Source: Pseudomonas fluorescens Q2-87
GTDB lineage: Bacteria > Pseudomonadota > Gammaproteobacteria > Pseudomonadales > Pseudomonadaceae
Direction of reading: 5' to 3'
DNA: 64,000 nucleotides
NCBI RefSeq assembly: GCF_000281895.1
Contig: NZ_CM001558.1
Coordinates: forward strand, 1,182,556-1,246,555
The notes below the pieces were generated by a model. That model was given only the letters and a program-made list of their open reading frames with translations. It was not told the origin of the DNA and made no database searches. Below, in pieces: positions 1 to 8,219 of this stretch; the stretch's first letter is position 1; each line of letters begins with the position of its first letter. The position numbers were made by a program, and so were the translations under genes.

Positions 1-2
1 TG

Positions 3-278
3 CTCTCGGTCATGCCCAAGAACCGCCCCGGCGACACCGACCTGGCCTACGCCTTCCTCGACCACTCCCTCGACCCGCTGGTGCAGGGCAAGATGGCCGA
101 AGACATCTTCAACGGCCCGGTCAACGCCAAGGCCATCATCTCCAGCGAAGCGCGCAAGAGCCCGTACATCCTCACCCCGGAGCAAATCGCCGACAAAGCG
201 ATCATGCACGACAACGCCTTCCTGGCGACGGTGCATGACCAGTGGATTCGCCGCTACACGGAAATCTTCTCCTCCTGA
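3..278 (+). CDS. ABC transporter substrate-binding protein, C-terminal end (partial)
   Basis: The reading frame is open from the left edge to a TGA at 276-278, so only the last ~91 codons are present. The visible part (LDPLVQGKMAED, then a helical tail ending YTEIFSS) fits the C-terminal lobe of a PotD-like periplasmic binding protein. The permease pair and PotA-like ATPase that follow on the same strand support this. It would capture a polyamine or similar cationic substrate in the periplasm. About 2.2 kb of REP array and an IS now separate it from its permeases. The family call rests mostly on context because the diagnostic N-terminal half is outside the window. Confidence 0.75.
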   Translation, partial: LSVMPKNRPGDTDLAYAFLDHSLDPLVQGKMAEDIFNGPVNAKAIISSEARKSPYILTPEQIADKAIMHDNAFLATVHDQWIRRYTEIFSS

Positions 279-285
279 TACCCAG

Positions 286-994
286 TTCCACTATGGGAAA
301 TGCAGGGATCTGTGGTCGCCGCAGAACCAGCGTGGGAGATGGATGATTTTGTGATCGCCGCAGAACCAATGTGGGAGCGGGCTTGCTCGCGAAAGCGGAG
401 GGTCAGTTGATGGAGATGTTGGCTGTGCTGCCGCCTTCGCGAGCAAGCTCGCTCCCACAGGGGATTGGGGGAGATGCATGGTTTTTGTGGTCGCCGCAGA
501 ACCAATGTGGGAGCGGGCTTGCTCGCGAAAGCGGAGGGTCAGTTGATGGAGATGTTGGCTGTGCTGCCGCCTTCGCGAGCAAGCTCGCCCACAGGGGATT
601 GGGGGAAATGCATGGTTTTAGTGGCCGCCGCAGAACCAATGTGGGAGCGGGCTTGCTCGCGAAAGCGGAGGGTCAGTTGATGGAGATGTTGGCTGTGCTG
701 CCGCCTTCGCGAGCAAGCTCGCTCCCACAGGGGATTGGGGGAGATGCATGGTTTTTGTGGTCGCCGCAGAACCAATGTGGGAGCGAGCTTGCTCGCGAAA
801 GCGGTGGGTCAGTTGACGGAGATGTTGGCTGTGCTGCCGCCTTCACGAGCAAGCTCACTCCCACAGGGGATTAGGGGAAATGCATGGTTTTAGTGGCCGC
901 CGCAGAACCAATGTGGAAGCGGGCTTGCTCGCGAAAGCGGAGGGTCAGTTGATGGAGATGTTGGCTGTGCTGCCGCCTTCGCGAGCAAGCTCGC
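286..994. repeat. Tandem array of REP pairs (left part)
   Basis: Five near-identical units of about 136 bp start with ACCAATGTGGGAGC at 365, 501, 635, 771 and 907, preceded by one or two degraded units from ~286. Each unit holds two inverted REP palindromes (GTGGGAGCGGGCTTGCTCGC and its complement) around a spacer that reads GGTCAGTTGATGGAGATG in most units. The array continues after the IS with units at 2220 and 2352. Subtracting 1177 bp for the insertion restores the 136-bp spacing between 907 and 2220. All open frames through it are repeat translations, not genes. Confidence 0.95.
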
Positions 995-1010
995 TTGTAT
1001 GGTAGGACTT

Positions 1011-1165
1011 GAAGGGAGGAGGAGGGACAAGGCTCGATTCTGACTGTTAGCCGCAGTACAGACCGTGGGAGATTTCACCCCTCCTCCTTTCACCCAAGCG
1101 CCGATAAAGAATGCATCTGGCCTAGACCGACGATAGGAACAAGCCTGCGCCTCTGGGTGAACCCT
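1011..1165 (+). ncRNA. Predicted bridge RNA of the IS110 element
   Basis: The 5' noncoding end folds into two loops. Loop one is closed by GGAGGAGGG (1018-1026) and CCCTCCTCC (1079-1087). Inside it are GCTCG (1032-1036), identical to the left target side, and GTGGGAG (1065-1071), complementary to the right target CTCCCAC. Loop two is closed by CACCCA/TGGGTG (1091-1096, 1154-1159) and GCGC/GCGC (1098-1101, 1147-1150). It contains AGAAT (1108-1112), matching the right end of the element, and ACAAG (1139-1143), complementary to CT plus its first bases TGT. This is the target-loop and donor-loop layout established for IS621. RNA ends are approximate and expression is inferred. Confidence 0.75.
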
Positions 1166-1199
1166 TCAAGTGTTCAAACCTTAGCCCGGAGGATTTTCA

Positions 1200-2147
1200 A
1201 TGGCAATGCCGGTTTCTGTCGTAAAGCCGATCGTGGGTGTTGATGTCGCCAAGGATGAGTTGGTGATTTATCACGCAGAAACAGATCGACTCGAAGCGAT
1301 CCCCAACACCAAAGCTGCGATCAAGAAGTGGCTCAAGGCGTTGCCCGCGCCAGTGGATGTCGCCATCGAAGCCACCAATATCTATCACCAGGAATTCGCC
1401 GACCTGGCTTATGCGCAAGGTTGTGTGATCTACATGATCGGCGGCTACGAGCTCAGCCATTACCGCAAAGGTGTCAAAGTTCGCGCTAAAACCGATGCGC
1501 TGGATGCTCGGTTGTTGGCTCGTTACTTGAACAACGAAGGCCACCAGTTGCACCCATGGACCCCGCCATCGCCCCTGTATTGCCGGCTTATAAGCCTTTT
1601 CCGGCGCCGAGCAGCCTTGGTTCAGGCGCGTGTCAGCCTCAAGCAAAGTTGGTCCAACGAACCGTTGCTCAAAACGGCGTTTGAGCACCAGATAAAGGCC
1701 ATGCAACGACTGGAAATCTTGCTCGAGAAAACAATCCAGACGCAGTTGGAAGCAGCTGGCTTGAGCGCTCAGCTCAAGCGTTGCATGAAAGTCGAAGGTA
1801 TCGGCCTATTGAGCGGTGCCCGTTTGCTCACGTCGTTTCAGCGTGGGGATTTCAGAAATGCCGATGCCTTCATCGCTTTTCTGGGCCTAGACCTGCGTAT
1901 ATCGGATTCAGGGAAAAAGAAGGGACGCCGCTGTCTGTCTAAGCGAGGTGACCCAGAGGCACGTCGATTGATGCATAACGCCGCGATGTCGGCGAGACGT
2001 ACAGCGGCATGGAAGGGTTTTTATGAGGCACTGAGGGCCCGGGGACTCAGCACAACCGAAGCATTAGTTGCACTGGCCCGCAAGCTTGCTCGAGTGGTAT
2101 TCGCCCTGCTGAAGAACCAGAGCGAATACTTACCGAAAGGCATTTAA
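1200..2147 (+). CDS. IS110-family transposase (DEDD recombinase)
   Basis: A 315-residue protein with an N-terminal RuvC-like DEDD domain: Asp15 in GVDVAKDE, Glu57 in IEATN, and Asp99 and Asp102 in KTDALDARLLARY. The C-terminal transposase_20 domain (about 195-290) has VEGIGLLSGARLL, AFLGL and an S-G motif near Ser237 that would be the nucleophile. Family enzymes recombine a circular donor with a target under bridge-RNA guidance. The ATG at 1200 follows GGAGG at a good distance. Length and motifs are complete, so the element may still be active. Confidence 0.95.
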   Translation: MAMPVSVVKPIVGVDVAKDELVIYHAETDRLEAIPNTKAAIKKWLKALPAPVDVAIEATNIYHQEFADLAYAQGCVIYMIGGYELSHYRKGVKVRAKTDALDARLLARYLNNEGHQLHPWTPPSPLYCRLISLFRRRAALVQARVSLKQSWSNEPLLKTAFEHQIKAMQRLEILLEKTIQTQLEAAGLSAQLKRCMKVEGIGLLSGARLLTSFQRGDFRNADAFIAFLGLDLRISDSGKKKGRRCLSKRGDPEARRLMHNAAMSARRTAAWKGFYEALRARGLSTTEALVALARKLARVVFALLKNQSEYLPKGI

Positions 2148-2172
2148 GGGGTAGCCCCGCACCATAGAATCT

Positions 2173-2410
2173 CCCACAGGGGATTAGGGGAGATGCATGG
2201 TTTTAGTGGCCGCCGCAGAACCAATGTGGGAGCGGGCTTGCTCGCGATAGCGGTGGGTCAGTTGATGGAGATGTTGGCTGTGCTGCCGCCTTCGCGAGCA
2301 AGCTCGCACAGGGGATTGGGGGAGATGCATGGTTTTAGTGGCCGCCGCAGAACCAATGTGGGAGCGGGCTTGCTCGCGATAGCGGAGGGTCAGTCGATGG
2401 AGATATTGGA
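2173..2410. repeat. Tandem array of REP pairs (right part)
   Basis: The array resumes directly after the IS right end with CCCACAGGGGATTAGGGG, the missing half of the interrupted REP. Units six and seven follow, with ACCAATGTGGGAGC at 2220 and 2352. The last is cut short after its first REP and the GGTCAGTCGATGGAG spacer. It ends about 55 bp before the first permease gene. Confidence 0.93.
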
Positions 2411-2467
2411 ATTGAGCTGGTTTGAAAATGTGTTTGTTCTGTCGTTTTCCTCTGACGAGACTTTGCC

Positions 2468-3376
2468 ATGGAACACCAACCGTTGATTCAATCGCGCAGT
2501 GTGGCGTCAATGCCTGCTTCGCGGGATCTTTCACCTACCGCCCGTGCATGGGTTTTCCTGTCGCCGTCGATGTTGTTTCTCGGTGTGCTGATCGCCGCCA
2601 GTCTGTTGGTGCTGCGCATGAGCGTCGGCACCAAGGGCGCGGAGTGGAGTGGGTTCAGTCTCGCCAGTTATGGGCAGTTGCTGGAACCCTACTATCTCAA
2701 GTCCCTGCTGCTGACCTTGCGCCTGGCCTTGATCAGCGCGGTAATCGCCGTGCTGCTGGCGATTCCCGTGGCCTACACCATGTCGCGGCTGGCCTCGCCA
2801 TTGTTGCGGCGGGTGTTCCTGGCGGCGGTGTTGTTGCCGCTGCTGGTCAATCTGCTGCTGCAAAGCTACGGCTGGCTGGTGATCCTCGGCCCTGCCGGCA
2901 TGCTCAATCAAGCCCTCATGGGCCTGGGTCTGATCAAACGACCGATCATGCTGCTGTACAACCAGAATGGCGTGTTGATGGGCCTGGTCCAGACCGCGTT
3001 CCCGCTGGCCGTGCTGCCCATCGCCAGCGCCATGCGCGGCGTTGCCCGCAGTTATGAAGAGGCCGCCGCGACCCTCGGCGCCAGTCGCTTCCAGGTGTTT
3101 CGCCAAGTGGTGCTGCCCATGAGCCTGCCCGGCATCATCACTGGCGCGACGCTGGTGTTTGCCTACAACGCCAGCAGCTTTGTCGTGCCGTTGCTGCTCG
3201 GCGGTCGACGGGTGCCGATGCTGGCGGTGATGGTCCATGACCAGATCGCCCCGCTGATGAACTGGCCGGCCGCGTCCGCCGCCGGGGTGGTGCTGATTGT
3301 CACCACGCTGATGATCATGACCCTGTCCGAATATTTCACCGGCCGCCGTCGGCGGATGCTGGAGGCTTCTCAATGA
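2468..3376 (+). CDS. ABC transporter permease, PotB-like
   Basis: A 302-residue inner-membrane protein with about six hydrophobic segments, starting near residue 25. The cytoplasmic EAA loop (EEAAATLGASRFQVFRQVV, near residue 200) docks on the ATPase. It belongs to the binding-protein-dependent permeases of the spermidine/putrescine type and forms a heterodimer with the next gene. The ATG at 2468 overlaps no other gene. The downstream permease starts inside its stop codon, so translation is probably coupled. The exact substrate cannot be read from the sequence. Confidence 0.9.
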   Translation: MEHQPLIQSRSVASMPASRDLSPTARAWVFLSPSMLFLGVLIAASLLVLRMSVGTKGAEWSGFSLASYGQLLEPYYLKSLLLTLRLALISAVIAVLLAIPVAYTMSRLASPLLRRVFLAAVLLPLLVNLLLQSYGWLVILGPAGMLNQALMGLGLIKRPIMLLYNQNGVLMGLVQTAFPLAVLPIASAMRGVARSYEEAAATLGASRFQVFRQVVLPMSLPGIITGATLVFAYNASSFVVPLLLGGRRVPMLAVMVHDQIAPLMNWPAASAAGVVLIVTTLMIMTLSEYFTGRRRRMLEASQ

Positions 3377-4221
3377 GCGCGTCGAGTCACAAACGCCAGT
3401 CGCTATTGCCCGGCGAAACCGGACGGGCCGTGGGGTTGCTGTCAGGCTTCATTCTGCTACTGGCGGTGTTGCCGATCCTGACCATGATCGTCATGTCCTT
3501 CAGCGGCGCGGCGAACCTGGATTTCCCGCCGAGCAGCTACAGCCTGCAATGGTATCGGGCCGCCTGGCACACCTTTGTCTCGCCGGATGCCAGCGACGTA
3601 CTGAGCCTGGGCCAGGCCATGGGCACCAGCCTGCTGGTGGCCTGCCTGACCATGATCTTCGCCACGCTGATCGCGGTGCCGGCAGCCTATGCGCTGACCC
3701 GTTGCGAGTTCCGCGGCAAGGCCGTGGCGCTGCAATTGATGTCGTTGCCGCTGGTGTTTCCCATGGTGGTGCTGGGGTTGGCGCTGCTGTTGGTGTTCGA
3801 CAGCTTGCCGTTCCAAATGACCACCTCACGCCTGGTCATTGCCCACGTCATCCTCGCCTTGCCGTTCGTGGTGAAGAACTGCACCGCCGCCATGCTCGGC
3901 ATCGGCAGTGAAGTCGAAGAAGCCGCGCGAATGCTCGGCGCGACGCCACGGCGGGCCATCGTCGATGTGGTGGTGCCGTTGATGAAATCGGGGATTCTCG
4001 CCGGGATGCTGCTGGCGTTCATTGTCTCGTTCAACGAATTCACCGTGACCTATTTCCTCTACACCATCGACGTCATGACCGTGCCGATCTGGATGTACAG
4101 CCGCACCGTGTCGTCGCTGGACCCCACCGTTTTTTCGTTTGCCGTGCTCATCGTGCTGATCGACTTCGTGCTGATCTGGGCGCTGGAGAAACTGGTGGGC
4201 GAGGGCGGCGTTTCCTTTTGA
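3373..4221 (+). CDS. ABC transporter permease, PotC-like
   Basis: A 282-residue inner-membrane permease with six predicted segments and its own EAA loop (EEAARMLGATPRRAIVDVVV). It begins at the ATG of an ATGA overlap with the preceding permease gene, with GGAGGC just upstream. It would be the second half of the translocation channel. An ATPase gene follows after 15 bp. Like its partner it is of normal length and intact. Confidence 0.9.
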   Translation: MSASSHKRQSLLPGETGRAVGLLSGFILLLAVLPILTMIVMSFSGAANLDFPPSSYSLQWYRAAWHTFVSPDASDVLSLGQAMGTSLLVACLTMIFATLIAVPAAYALTRCEFRGKAVALQLMSLPLVFPMVVLGLALLLVFDSLPFQMTTSRLVIAHVILALPFVVKNCTAAMLGIGSEVEEAARMLGATPRRAIVDVVVPLMKSGILAGMLLAFIVSFNEFTVTYFLYTIDVMTVPIWMYSRTVSSLDPTVFSFAVLIVLIDFVLIWALEKLVGEGGVSF

Positions 4222-4236
4222 TTTCGAGGTGAAGAC

Positions 4237-5292
4237 ATGACTGGACTGATACTGGAAAACGTCGAGAAACATTACGGCTCGGCCTGCGCGGTAAAGGATG
4301 TGAACCTGCATTTGCCCGAGGGCAAGCTGGTGTGTTTCCTCGGGCCTTCGGGGTGCGGCAAGACCACGCTGCTGCGCATGATCGCCGGCCTGGAAAGCCT
4401 CAGCGGTGGTGAAATCCGCCTGGATGGCGAAGACATCGGCCATACCCCGGCACACCTGCGCAACTTCGGCATGGTGTTCCAATCGTTGGCATTGTTCCCG
4501 CACATGACGGTCGGCGAGAACATTGCCTATCCGCTGAAATTGCGGGGCGTGGGCAAGGCCGAGCAACAGGCGCGGGTCGTGGAATTGCTGGAACTGATCC
4601 AACTCCAGGCGATGATCGACCGGCCCGTGGCGAAACTCTCCGGCGGCCAGCGCCAGCGGGTAGCGATTGCCCGGGCGATTGCCGCCCGGCCGAAAATCCT
4701 CCTGCTGGACGAGCCGTTGTCGGCCCTGGATGCGAAGCTGCGCGAGTCGATGCAGGTGGAGATCCGTCAACTGCAGCAACGGCTGAACATCACCACGATT
4801 CTGGTGACCCACGACCAGCGCGAAGCCATGACCATGGCCGATATCGTGGTGGTGCTGGGGGAGCATCGCGTGCAGCAAGTCGGCACGCCGATCGAGATCT
4901 ACCGGCACCCGGCCAACGAATTCGTCGCCGACTTCATCGGCTCAGGCAATATTTTCCCCGCCACCACACTGGGCAACGGCCGCGTGGGATTGCCGGGTGG
5001 GGACGCGCTGGACGTGCCGGCCAGCAACAGCATCAACGCCGGGGAGAAGATCAAGCTGCTGGTGCGCCCCGAAGACCTGCAACTGTCCTCGCCCCAGGCC
5101 TCGGCGGGCAATCGCTTGCTGGGTGAGGTGACGTTCGTGCGGGATATCGGCGCGACCATCGAAACCACGGTGCAGTGTTCCGGGGTCTCGTTCACGGCGT
5201 TGAGCACGCCATGCCAGGGGATGAACCTGGATATCGGCCATGCGGTGTCGGTGACCATACCGGCGCAGGCGTGTCGGTTGCTGGGTGCCTGA
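4237..5292 (+). CDS. ABC transporter ATP-binding protein, PotA-like
   Basis: A 351-residue ATPase with Walker A (GPSGCGKTT, residues 36-44), Q-loop (VFQSLALFPHMTV), signature LSGGQRQR near 134, Walker B ILLLDEP near 156 and an H-loop (TILVTHDQ). The C-terminal ~110 residues form the TOBE-type regulatory domain usual for polyamine and iron importers. It powers the permease pair encoded just upstream and is the last gene of the operon; a REP pair follows. A GAGGTGAAG ribosome-binding site precedes the ATG. Confidence 0.93.
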   Translation: MTGLILENVEKHYGSACAVKDVNLHLPEGKLVCFLGPSGCGKTTLLRMIAGLESLSGGEIRLDGEDIGHTPAHLRNFGMVFQSLALFPHMTVGENIAYPLKLRGVGKAEQQARVVELLELIQLQAMIDRPVAKLSGGQRQRVAIARAIAARPKILLLDEPLSALDAKLRESMQVEIRQLQQRLNITTILVTHDQREAMTMADIVVVLGEHRVQQVGTPIEIYRHPANEFVADFIGSGNIFPATTLGNGRVGLPGGDALDVPASNSINAGEKIKLLVRPEDLQLSSPQASAGNRLLGEVTFVRDIGATIETTVQCSGVSFTALSTPCQGMNLDIGHAVSVTIPAQACRLLGA

Positions 5293-5330
5293 GTTCATCA
5301 TCTCGAAAGATGAGTTGTCTTGACTGGCGC

Positions 5331-5426
5331 GTTCGCGAGCAAGCCCGCTCCCACAGGGGATCTTCAGTGAACACAGATTCTTTGTTCACAACCGATCAAC
5401 TGTGGGAGCGGGCTTGCTCGCGAAGA
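5331..5426. repeat. Inverted REP pair (family I)
   Basis: Two REP palindromes, TTCGCGAGCAAGCCCGCTCC and TGTGGGAGCGGGCTTGCTCG, face each other across a ~45-bp spacer between the convergent ABC operon and AraC gene. Such pairs can fold into a long hairpin and often stabilise mRNA 3' ends. Confidence 0.9.
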
Positions 5427-5454
5427 GGTCAGAAAACGCTACACAAACTTCAGC

Positions 5455-6384
5455 TCAGACGGTCATCCGCAACCGCGCCAGATCCCGCAGCGGCGGTGCG
5501 CCGAACAGCCGGCTGTATTCGCGGCTGAACTGCGAAGGGCTTTCATAGCCCACCCGATACCCCGCCGCCGAGGCCTCCAGCCCTTCGGCCAGCATCAGGC
5601 GTCGGGCTTCCTGTAGGCGCAGTTGCTTCTGATATTGCAGCGGGCTCATGGCAGTCATGGCCTTGAAGCGATGATGCAGGGTCGAGACGCTGAGGTTCAC
5701 TTCCCGGGCCAGGTCATCGATGCGCAGCGGCTGTTCGAAATGGCCGTTGAGCCATTTGATTGCCTGGCTGATGCGATGGCTCTGACTATTGGCGATGGCG
5801 ATTTCGTACAGCCGAAAGCCCTGTGGACTGCGCAGCAGGCGATAGAGAATTTCCCTGCGTACCAAGGGCGCGAGCATAGCGATGTCTTTCGGCGTGTCCA
5901 ACAGCCGCGCCAGGCGCAGCACGGCGTCGAGCATCGGCGTGTCCAGGCGCTCGACATACAGGCCGCGCCCGGCGGGGCGGGTCGGTACGCCCAGGGGGCC
6001 GGCGTCGGCGATCAGCGCGGTGATTTCCGCCGGGTCGATGTCCAGGCGCAGGGCCAGGATCGGCTGTTCGGTCGTAGCGTGGGCCATGCAGCCGCTCAAC
6101 GGCATCGACACGGAGACCACCAGGTAATGAAGCGGATCGTAGTTGAACAATTCGTCGGCCAGGCGCACCTGCTTGCTGCCTTGGGCCATGACGCACAGCG
6201 CCGGTTGCGCCAGGACCGGGGCGAAACTTTGCGGCTTGCTGTGGCGCGACAGGTTCAGCGAACCGATGGCCGTGGCGTAGCTGCCGTCTTCGCTGGTGTT
6301 GCGGTCGATGATCGACGCCAGTTCGGCGCGCTGTTGTTCCAGGTACGTGTCCAGCGGGACGTGGGCGTGGTCGAGCGGCGACAT
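5455..6384 (-). CDS. AraC-family transcriptional regulator with AraC_N domain
   Basis: A 309-residue regulator. Residues ~30-180 resemble the AraC_N domain (FAPVLAQPALCVMAQGSK, then LDIDPAEI). Residues ~200-300 carry two helix-turn-helix motifs, including RIDDLAREVNLSVSTLHHRF and VGYESPSQFSREYSRLFG. The open frame extends far upstream to ~7161, but the extension has no homology signal, so the ATG at 6384 (MSPLDHAHV) is chosen. It is divergent from the monooxygenase-like gene at 6712 and may control it. The effector is unknown. Confidence 0.88.
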   Translation of the reverse strand: MSPLDHAHVPLDTYLEQQRAELASIIDRNTSEDGSYATAIGSLNLSRHSKPQSFAPVLAQPALCVMAQGSKQVRLADELFNYDPLHYLVVSVSMPLSGCMAHATTEQPILALRLDIDPAEITALIADAGPLGVPTRPAGRGLYVERLDTPMLDAVLRLARLLDTPKDIAMLAPLVRREILYRLLRSPQGFRLYEIAIANSQSHRISQAIKWLNGHFEQPLRIDDLAREVNLSVSTLHHRFKAMTAMSPLQYQKQLRLQEARRLMLAEGLEASAAGYRVGYESPSQFSREYSRLFGAPPLRDLARLRMTV

Positions 6385-6711
6385 GCCGGGATCCTCAGCA
6401 AATAGGAAGCGATGAACAAAGCTTATGTTTGTGCAAGACGCAGCGGTAGCCACATCCTGTTGAAAGCTTGCCTGATCCTGCACCGCGTGTCGGGCCATGA
6501 CGTTGCAATATGGACGAAACTTGCTTGAAACCTTTTGTTTCAACTTCCCGGATCGTCGTTGGGTGGCCGGCCGTTTTTTTCCAGTCGACACGCAGGATTG
6601 TGCAACGGGTCGGCAGGAATCGACTAACGAGGCTGGCGTCGTGGCGCTTAACCTTTGATCCTGTCGCAGCCTGTTCCCGGCTGCACAACGGATGACCTGG
6701 GAGGGTTGAAC
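6385..6711. other. Divergent intergenic region
   Basis: This 327-bp stretch separates the AraC gene (leftward) and the small monooxygenase-like gene (rightward). It should hold both promoters and any AraC operator. I see GGGAGGG just before the rightward start but no clear sigma-70 hexamers and no repeat element. Confidence 0.4.
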
Positions 6712-7065
6712 ATGACTACACATATCCCCGTCAGTCACATGGCCTTTGTACGCGCCCGTGCCGGTTGCTCCAAGCAATTGGGCGCACGGTTGGGCAGGCT
6801 GATCGCGCCATCTCGCCAGGCCCCCGGTTGCCTGCACTTTGCCTTGCAGCAATCGCAATGCGACGCTGACTTGTGGCTGGTATCCGGGTTGTGGGTCAAC
6901 CAGCCGGCGATGGACGCCTACTTCAATTCCCCGGCCATGGCGATTTTCGCCGAGTTGGTGCAAGACCTGGTGGTGAGCAGCTTGGACTTCCATACGTTCA
7001 GGGAAGTGTCCGCCGCCCAGGCGACCGAAGGGTGCCTGGCGCAGGTACACAAACTGGCCGGTTGA
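6712..7065 (+). CDS. Antibiotic biosynthesis monooxygenase-like (ABM) domain protein
   Basis: A 117-residue single-domain protein. The ferredoxin-like ABM fold is suggested by the order: strand (ISHMAFVRARAG), helix, then APGCLHFALQQSQ, WLVSGLWVN, and a helix with MDAYFNSPAMAIFAELV. Family members are small cofactor-free oxygenases or quinol-handling enzymes. GGGAGGG sits 8-10 bp before the ATG. It is divergent from the AraC regulator and is followed after 7 bp by a hypothetical gene. The substrate is unknown. Confidence 0.75.
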   Translation: MTTHIPVSHMAFVRARAGCSKQLGARLGRLIAPSRQAPGCLHFALQQSQCDADLWLVSGLWVNQPAMDAYFNSPAMAIFAELVQDLVVSSLDFHTFREVSAAQATEGCLAQVHKLAG

Positions 7066-7072
7066 AGGTTTA

Positions 7073-7342
7073 ATGAGCGTCATTTTCCACCGCCAGGATG
7101 CACAAGACATGGCACGTAAAGCCTTTGAAACCTTTGAAGCTGTTTCCGCTGTCGTTCCCAAGGAGGGCGGTGGTTACCATGCGGCCATAGCCACCAAGGC
7201 CATCGGCGGCTCCGGCGCACCACGTTTCAACAAGGTACTTGAAGACCAGGCGTTCAAGACCGCGACCGAAGCCGACGACGCCGCTGCCGTACAGCTCACC
7301 CATCTTCAGGGTGTCAGCGAGGATGGTGGGTTGGTCTGGTAG
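7073..7342 (+). CDS. Hypothetical protein, 89 residues
   Basis: A short frame starting 7 bp after the monooxygenase-like stop and probably in the same transcript. The composition looks protein-like: soluble, mixed alpha/beta, a glycine-rich KEGGGYHAAI stretch, and no signal peptide or membrane segment. There is no recognisable family. A frame on the opposite strand is also open here, so coding status rests on position and composition alone. Confidence 0.5.
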   Translation: MSVIFHRQDAQDMARKAFETFEAVSAVVPKEGGGYHAAIATKAIGGSGAPRFNKVLEDQAFKTATEADDAAAVQLTHLQGVSEDGGLVW

Positions 7343-7369
7343 CGACACGATCACCCGGTAGGGCTTTTG

Positions 7370-7397
7370 TGGCGAGGGAGCAAGCTCCCTCGCCACA
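7370..7397. repeat. Family II palindrome (single)
   Basis: GTGGCGAGGGAGC followed by AA and its exact complement forms a 13-bp perfect hairpin between the convergent 7073 and 7429 genes. It is the core of the second REP family of this genome and may also serve as a transcript end signal. Confidence 0.85.
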
Positions 7398-7428
7398 GGT
7401 TGCTGTTTCTTCTTGAGAGCCGTGTCGC

Positions 7429-8049
7429 TTACTTCGGGCGATGCATCTTGAACAACGCCTCGGGCCCCAACTGGAAATAATCCGCCGGCCCGCCGCCGCG
7501 CAGAATCGGCTCGGCGGCGGCGGTGTCGTACACCCCGTCCTTCAGCAGCCACTTGGCGATGTGCACGGCGACCACTTCGCCGAGAATCAGCCAGCTCGGC
7601 ACCAACCCTTTGTCCGCCCGTTGCAACTGGATGATCTGGGTAACCTTGCATTCGAAAGACACCGGGCTTTCAGCCACCCGCGGCACGCGAATCACCCGTG
7701 ACGCCGCTGTCGTCAGGCCGGCCAGCTCAAATTCGTTGACCTCAGGCGCCACCATCGCGCAGCTCTGGTTCATCTGCTCGGCCAGCGGGCGAGTGGCCAG
7801 GTTCCAGGCGAACTCGCCGGTCTGTTCGATGTTGTTCAGGCTGTCTTTGCGCCCGACACTGGAGAAACCAATGATCGGCGGAATGTAATTGAAGGCATTG
7901 AAGAAACTGTAGGGCGCCAGGTTCAGGCGACCCTCGGCATCCTGCGAGGAAATCCAGCCGATGGGACGCGGGCCAACGATGGCATTGAACGGATCGTGAG
8001 GCAGGCCGTGGCCGTTGGCGGGTTCGTAGAAATGGATGTCATCGGGCAT
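7429..8049 (-). CDS. Flavin reductase-like / FMN-binding split-barrel protein
   Basis: A 206-residue protein of the flavin-reductase-like (DIM6/NTAB) family. It has the N-terminal HDPFNAIVGPRPIGWISSQD motif, APYSFFNAFNYIPPIIGFSS for FMN phosphate binding, and ETGEFAWNLATRPLAEQMN. Members reduce or bind FMN and often partner a monooxygenase. The ATG at 8049 (MPDDIHFYEP) is chosen over an upstream in-frame start because the conserved fold begins there. It is convergent with the 7073 gene. The physiological partner is not evident, although the monooxygenase-like gene is nearby. Confidence 0.85.
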   Translation of the reverse strand: MPDDIHFYEPANGHGLPHDPFNAIVGPRPIGWISSQDAEGRLNLAPYSFFNAFNYIPPIIGFSSVGRKDSLNNIEQTGEFAWNLATRPLAEQMNQSCAMVAPEVNEFELAGLTTAASRVIRVPRVAESPVSFECKVTQIIQLQRADKGLVPSWLILGEVVAVHIAKWLLKDGVYDTAAAEPILRGGGPADYFQLGPEALFKMHRPK

Positions 8050-8127
8050 TGGCGGGTGTCCTGGAAGAGCCTTCGTAGGCGGCCAATAGTGCAAGGCGCA
8101 GCCTTTTATTTCCAGATTGGATTACGC

Positions 8128-8197
8128 AAAAAACATCGCAGCCTGTGGTCGCGGCCAGCGGGCCAGCCCACCCGACAGCGCTACCGAAGGCTGCGAT
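8128..8197 (-). terminator. Intrinsic terminator-like hairpin
   Basis: On the minus strand ATCGCAGCCT pairs with AGGCTGCGAT across a 43-nt loop and is followed by GTTTTTT. It lies ~25 bp past the stop of the repeat-peptide gene. The large loop makes the call moderate. Confidence 0.5.
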
Positions 8198-8219
8198 CCT
8201 TTGGCATGAGCTTCATCAA

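Larger units (their letters stand above)
996..2170 (+). mobile_element. IS110-family insertion sequence inside a REP
   Basis: The element is about 1.18 kb and has a single DEDD transposase gene, ~200 bp of noncoding 5' end and only ~23 bp after the stop. There are no terminal inverted repeats. The left flank reads AAGCTCG-CT and the right flank CT-CCCACAGG, so removing one copy plus one CT rebuilds the REP found in neighbouring units. The only duplicated bases are CT (994-995 and 2171-2172). Insertion in REPs without a classical target duplication, with a CT core, is the behaviour known for IS621-type IS110 elements. A small GGGG/CCCC hairpin (2148-2158) lies in the right end. Confidence 0.92.

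Noticed and set aside
371..874. Long open frame through the REP array
   Set aside because: The translation is itself a repeat of the array in every frame and strand, with no ribosome-binding site.
286..2410. CRISPR-like regular repeats of ~136 bp
   Set aside because: Units contain paired inverted REPs, the spacers between them are nearly identical rather than unique, and no cas genes are present.
2531..3373. 280-codon frame antisense to the first permease
   Set aside because: It is rich in His, Gln and Arg as expected of the complement of a GC-rich membrane-protein gene; the sense strand has clear permease motifs.
6385..7161. N-terminal extension of the AraC gene to about 568 residues
   Set aside because: The extension overlaps the monooxygenase-like gene on the other strand and shows no domain; the recognised AraC_N domain starts after 6384.
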